From Medicago truncatula (Eukaryota; Streptophyta; Magnoliopsida; Fabales; Fabaceae), in contig NC_053043.1 in the NCBI RefSeq assembly GCF_003473485.1, forward strand, positions 6,272,001 through 6,336,000: a stretch of DNA of 64,000 nucleotides, written 5' to 3'. Made by a program: the position numbers and the translations under genes. Below, in pieces: positions 59,229-64,000 of this stretch (the stretch's first letter is position 1; every line of letters starts with the position of its first letter). Under the pieces are notes generated by a model, which had not been told where the DNA came from, did no database searches, and saw only the letters and a list, made by a program, of their open reading frames with translations.

Positions 59229-59772
59229 TAGGCTGGTCTAGAAGGGGTAGCCCGATTAGGAATGGGTTCAAACGTTGTTTTTTCAGCCCTACCCGTTACA
59301 TACCATTTCGGCCAATCTTAAACAGACTGGGCATCACTTTGACAACTCTAGTTGATGGTATATTGATATGATGCACACGCATACCATAACACAACTTCTT
59401 TATTTTATTATCATTATTATTTTATACAATTAATAATGTTTGCCAAATGTTTCTTTCTTTTTTCTAAATTTTTATATTTTCGTGTGGATTGAAATTTGAA
59501 AATATGTACTTTTACTGGATAAAAATTTAAAAGGAAAGTATTATAAATTTTATGTTTAGATAGAGAGGGGAAACAAAAGGTGTGAACGTTTTATTTTGAA
59601 AAAAATAAATGTTTTTATTTGGATTACTTTGTATTTTAAAAATATTATGAAATTTCAAACAAATAAAATATTGGCATGTAAGCACAATTACCCTATATCG
59701 CTTCAAAGAAATATAGGCTATTTTCATATTTTAAAATATTTTGTTTTATCTTACAAATCCAACATCAATCAT

Positions 59773-60090
59773 TCATTTTTGCTCCTTCGATTGATGTCTG
59801 CAATTATGAACCACTTTGTTATGATTATCCAATTCGTATATACTAATATCAACTCTGCTTTTTGCTCCATCTTTGACATCATATGGATTAAAAATGATAA
59901 CCACGCGATAGAGTGTGTCAAGTTGGAACTCTACTATAGCAAACTTGGGCAAAATATGAAGAAACAGGCCATGCATATTTTGGCACATATCCAATTCATC
60001 TACAAGCAAACCAAGGGACACCTTATCATAGATGTCGTGAATTCGATGAGAAAACATACCAATAACAAACTTGATGTGTGGAGCAAGTGA
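59773..60090 (-). mobile_element. Possible retroelement ORF1 remnant
   Basis: The minus strand carries short pieces (LLVDELDMCQNM, FAIVEFQLD, HNCRHQ) that loosely recall the nucleic-acid-binding ORF1 and CCHC region of plant LINEs. The resemblance is weak and broken. Confidence 0.25.
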
Positions 60091-60129
60091 TAATCAGGCA
60101 ACCAAAACAAAGTGTCTGGAACAATTATA

Positions 60130-60760
60130 AACACAAGCTAAAAGTAGAAAACAGCGAGAGAGAAAGGAAGAGAGAACACAAAAGAATTTGTTGACCCAGT
60201 TCGGTCCAAATTGACCTAGTATGGGGAGAGAGCAGCCCTCCGTTTCACTATAATAATGAGTAACTTTACAAAAGAGATATCAATGGGTTACAAGAATAAG
60301 TCTCCCACCTAATTCTACCCAAAGCCCCAATCTTCCCGTAACCAAGAGACTCAATCCTAATAGTGTTTCCCAAGGTGAATCAACCCTCAAACCCTAGTGT
60401 TTATTCCAAATAGACAAACTCTATACAAACCCTAGTTTTATTGTTGCCTTTCTAAACTCTTGTTTCATCCTCCTCTATCTCAAAGTTTAGTCTAATACAA
60501 GGTCTATATTTATAGTAAAAGTATCGCTTAAAATTTGGAACAAGTCTGCACCCAAAAATATGTTTCTGTTATTCACCGCCAGCGCACCATCGTGTCACGT
60601 TGCGATCCCATCGTGCCACGATTTTTCCAGTGACTTTCCTCAAAACTGAAACATCCAATAGTGCCACGTTGCACAGCCATCGTGCCACGATTTCTGCAGA
60701 ACCTGATTTTAAGTTAACTCTCTTAATTCTCCACCTTGACTTTAAATCAGTGATGATGCC
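60130..60760. repeat. Probable LTR-retrotransposon sequence
   Basis: TTGACCCAGTTCGGTCCAAA, GGGGAGAGAGCAGCCCTCCG and the later CATCGTGCCACGATTT/ATCGTGTCACGTTGCGAT repeats resemble retrotransposon LTR/UTR sequence. Boundaries not determined. Confidence 0.4.
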
Positions 60761-60814
60761 AATTTAACATCAACCACCATTGATGCTCTTTCCCTTGCTT
60801 CCCACTATACCATG

Positions 60815-61180
60815 TAGCTCCACAAGTTTACACCCTAACCTCTTCAACCATCGGAATGCCTTCTGCCCTTTTGAAGATCCTTGTGTCCAAACTACTCAAG
60901 GAATTTTAGGTAGTTCCACAAGTGCACACCTTAACCTCTTCAGCCATCAGAATGTCTTCCGCCTTCTCGAAGATCCTTGTATCCAAACTACACTAGGAAT
61001 TTCAGGTAGTTCTACAAGACTATACCATACTTCTTCAACACAGGACATCTCCCGCTTCCTTGAAGGTCTACTTATGCTCAATCACCCTTGGCTTTTAGAG
61101 TAATCCACAAGTACGCACCTTAACCCCTTCAGCCCTCGGAATATCTTCCACCTTCTCGAAGGTCCTTGCAGTCCAACTAT
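60815..61180. repeat. About four tandem repeats of roughly 96 bp
   Basis: Units start near 60817, 60914, 61010 and 61103, each with a (C/T)CACAAGT..ACACC start, AACC(T/C)CTTCA, and a CTTCTCGAAG(A/G)TCCTTG-type core. The first three stay in one frame, giving repeats of about 32 residues (SSTSLHPNLFNHRNAFCPFE, SSTSAHLNLFSHQNVFRLLE). They lie just before a probable LTR. Confidence 0.7.
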
Positions 61181-61976
61181 GTAACGCCCTAATTGTTATT
61201 TAATTATTTTTAGTTGATTTAAAGTCTTTTATATGATTTTAAATGATTTATGTTGATTTTGTAGTGTGGTGTATTTTATTAAATGGTTATTTTCATTATT
61301 TAATAGAATAAGTGGAGAAATAGAATTATTTTTGGAGTGTGGGAGTTAATTAGGATTTAATAAAAATTAAGGGAGTTTAATGAAATAGGGAAGTTATAGT
61401 TTGGGAGTTAGAAAAAGAAAGAAAAACAGTCAGAACGTTTTAACGTAAGAAAACTAGCTTTTGGGAGAAAAGGGAGAAGAAGAGCAAGAACAAGAGAGGA
61501 GGGCTTAGGAACCGATTGTGCTGTGTAATCATTCTGCAAAACTAAGGTAAGGGTGAGGCTAACCTTCAACGATTATAATATATGGTTTCTGAAAATTGTT
61601 TTGATTAGAATTGTTCTTGAAAAATAAGAATTTGGGAATTAGGGTTCTATACTGATTTTGGAAGAAAAGAGTAAGGATTCATGTTAATTATGCTTAGAAT
61701 TCATATTCAGATTGATTTTAGGAATTATAATGTTGCTGTAATCCGAATTTAGAGAGGTTAGGATTGTTGGAGGAAAATTGGGGGAAATTGCAAGATTGTG
61801 AGAATGAGATGAATTGTTGTTGTTGATGCATGTTTTATGTTCCTTTAGATGCCTAATTGTATATTGAACCTATAAACAATCTTTGGAAACATGTTTGGGC
61901 ATTGGGAGATCAAAATTGGGAGTTTTGGGGTGAAAAATGGTTTAAACCCGTGAAAAATTATGCAGGAACGATATCT

Positions 61977-62064
61977 GTTCGCTTAAGCGAGCCGGAAGCG
62001 AGCTGTAAGCGAACAGCTACTGTAAGTAGTTCGCTTAAGCGAAGAACCGTTCGCTTAAGCGAAA
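61977..62064. repeat. Cluster of TTCGCTTAAGCGAA palindromes
   Basis: TTCGCTTAAGCGA occurs three times (near 61978, 62031 and 62049), two of them perfect 14-bp palindromes, plus related AGCGAGC and AAGCGAAC words between. Confidence 0.9.
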
Positions 62065-62799
62065 TGCCTTTTTACAGCATTTCTTATTTTGCGTTCTTGT
62101 GTCTTTTTCACACGTTTCTGTTTTGAATTGGCCTTTGGTGTAAACATGAAAGTTGTAGATAATTTTGTTAACTTTCCAATGGCTTTGGTTTGACTTTAAA
62201 ATGATTTTTGGTTTAGGAGTTATGATGAAAATACTCCAAGTAGGTCTTAGGGAAATTTTATGAAAATTCAGCAAAACATTTTCCAAGTTAATCCAAAACT
62301 TGTGGGATAATTCCAAGGCTCAAAACTAGAAATATTACGAGTGAAATTAAGGTGTTTAAGAGTATTTAACCCATGTTGTGAGTTGACCCTTAGGGTAGGA
62401 ATGGAGGTTGATTATAGTACTGTTGATGTTGAGTGAGTCAGATATAATATAATTTGATGTTGTTAGTAATGAGATATATTTGTATATTGCATTATGTGGA
62501 TTATATAAGATGTTTAAGTTGATATTGATTATCATTTGATATTGTTATATCTTGAGACGTTTATGTGCTGCCTATGTTGCCGTTGTTGAGTTTAGTGAAT
62601 CTGGAGATGATTAATTGTGTATTTTCTGGAATCGTTGGATCAATTATGATGGATTATTGTTGACTGTGATGTATATTTATATTTAAATAAATTATACATG
62701 TTGCTGAATTCTTTTCAAAGGTTGAAGTATTATTAATTGGATTGTCGAGGTGAAGTCATATTTACATATATGCATTGATGAGTAGTGGTTGTCGTTGAT

Positions 62800-62920
62800 G
62801 TTGTTGAGTTGTATGTAGATATACACAAGTGGAGTCAGTTGCATTAAGGGGTGGTGAGTCATATAAGTACATATGCATTTGTTGTTGAGTTGTATGTAGA
62901 TATACACAAGTGGAGTCGGT
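62800..62920. repeat. Direct repeat inside the probable LTR
   Basis: GTTGTTGAGTTGTATGTAGA followed by TATACACAAGTGGAGTC occurs at about 62801 and again at about 62881, period about 80 bp. Confidence 0.8.
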
Positions 62921-63548
62921 GCATAAGCATAAAATGGTGAGGACCTCGGTCCTGGAACGCCTTGTCGTTCAAAGCGGTGGAACACTAAGTTGTTCAAAGC
63001 GGTGTTAATGGGAGGACTCATGTCCTGATGAAAAGAATGCTTTAACCATTCTATAACGGTGAGGGTTTCGGCTCTGATATGGTACCACATGCATAGTTGC
63101 ATTTGTTGAGGAGTTTTAGTAGAGTTGTCATGTCCTGCATGAGTCTTAGAGGTGAAGTCGGGTTGTCACATGAGTCGTTGTTGTTGGTTTTAATTACCAT
63201 TTGTTGTTGATGTTGTTAATGATGATATACTTATATATTGATAAATTATTATTATGACAGGGTGTTAGATTTAATTGATGAGTTAGATATCTATTATTGA
63301 TGATATTGTTGATTATGAAATATATACATATATTGAATAATTGTAGTTATCGTCGTTGTTGGTTGAATTAGTAACTGTTACTAAAGTTAAAGAAGTAAGA
63401 ACATTATTGTAAAATATATGTAGTTGTTTATATTGTTATGATGTGATGATTATGTTGTGTCGTTTATAATATTATGAGAAGATGTTTATGATATTGATTA
63501 CGATGTTATGATGACTGTTTATGGTGTTGAATATGAGGTTGTTATGAT

Positions 63549-63676
63549 GTTACATGATGATGATTATGAATGTTGTGATGATGATTATGTGATGTTATCT
63601 ATGAGTTGTTAAATGTTACATGATGATGATTATGAATGTTGTGATGATGATTATGTGATGTTATCTATGAGTTGTT
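63549..63676. repeat. Perfect tandem duplication, about 65-bp period
   Basis: TTACATGATGATGATTATGA through TGTTATCTATGAGTTGTTA is present twice with no difference seen. Confidence 0.88.
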
Positions 63677-64000
63677 AATAAGGTGCTTAGTGGAGAATGT
63701 TAATACGAATTAATGATGTTGTTATGTGTATATGAACTATGAATATGATGTTGTTACGTTGTTTATGTCATTGATTATAAAGTTGTCATGTTGTATACGA
63801 ATTATGAGTATGATGTTATACGATTATGATTAAGATGTTGATTATGAAGTTAAATGATGCTGTTATGATGATTGTTTATGATATCGAGTTATGACTGTTG
63901 ATATGATGAGTACATGATATGGTTTAGGAGTCGTTAAAAGAATTATTATTACTAATTGATGGAGTTTAAGTTGTTAGGTGTATTTGATGAATTATATATT

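Larger units (their letters stand above)
61181..64000. mobile_element. Probable long LTR of a retrotransposon, cut by the window end
   Basis: Starts with TGTAACGCCCTAATTGTTA, a typical TG start of long legume LTRs. A TTCGCTTAAGCGAA palindrome cluster is at 61977-62064, tandem duplications at about 62801/62881 and 63549/63614, and a low-complexity ATGATGATTATG region runs to the end. No coding signal. The right end, second LTR and internal region are outside the window, so the class (Ty3/gypsy suspected) is inference. Confidence 0.5.

Noticed and set aside
59596-60090. 164-codon plus-strand open frame
   Set aside because: It overlaps a minus-strand stretch with weak retroelement resemblance, has no domain, and is rich in Ile/Asn/Phe/Lys as expected from AT-rich DNA.
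60780-61103. 107-codon frame as a protein gene
   Set aside because: The open frame is explained by tandem repeats with a period divisible by three; no start context or domain supports it.
62692-63102. 136-codon minus-strand frame
   Set aside because: Covers direct repeats inside the probable LTR; its internal repeats (TPLVYIYIQLNN) mirror the DNA duplication and no domain is visible.

Overview
This is a 64 kb piece of a plant nuclear genome: AT-rich, intron-containing genes with GT-AG splice sites, long gaps, and many small transposons. Protein matches and the repeat content (Stowaway, Tourist and Mutator-type MITEs, L1-type LINE tails, Ty1/copia remnants, TIR elements inserted in TA microsatellites) point to a papilionoid legume, probably of the Medicago/Trifolium/Pisum clade. 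The species call is inference. Family assignments are from memory of conserved motifs, not from a search.

Seven protein-coding genes are supported, all with reading frames that close across every splice junction I placed. Left to right: a JAZ8/TIFY5-type jasmonate repressor (minus, 1503-4005, 3 exons, 125 aa); an exosome core subunit RRP45/CER7 (plus, 11255-14396, 7 coding exons, 449 aa); a DUF1365 protein (minus, 17700-21626, 5 exons, 311 aa); an F-box/kelch protein resembling At1g30090 (plus, 27449-28666, 405 aa in one coding exon); a 70-aa plastid outer-envelope OEP7-like protein (plus, 35220-35432); a germin-like protein (minus, 36659-37582, 2 exons, 221 aa); and cullin-4 (minus, 41067-55248, 17 exons, 792 aa). 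These are unrelated housekeeping, signalling and defence genes; nothing suggests an operon-like cluster. JAZ, CUL4 and the F-box protein all touch ubiquitin-dependent signalling, but the F-box protein would belong to SCF (CUL1) complexes and CUL4 to CRL4, so their proximity is probably chance.

The gaps and long introns are full of mobile DNA. At 5.2-10.3 kb a segmental duplication carries a TIR element flanked by TA microsatellites; one copy has two Mutator-like insertions, each with a perfect 9-bp target duplication, and the other copy preserves both empty sites. A second TA-flanked TIR element (56.3-59.2 kb) contains an exon-like fragment resembling DUF1475 proteins, so it looks like a gene-capturing (Pack-type) transposon. 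CUL4 intron 3 (5.7 kb) holds a decayed copia element, a LINE tail, a Stowaway MITE and three identical 137-bp tandem repeats. A broken inverted fragment of the DUF1365 gene lies at about 25.0 kb. From about 61.18 kb to the window end the sequence looks like the start of a long retrotransposon LTR. No tRNA, rRNA, CRISPR array or bacterial-type system was seen.
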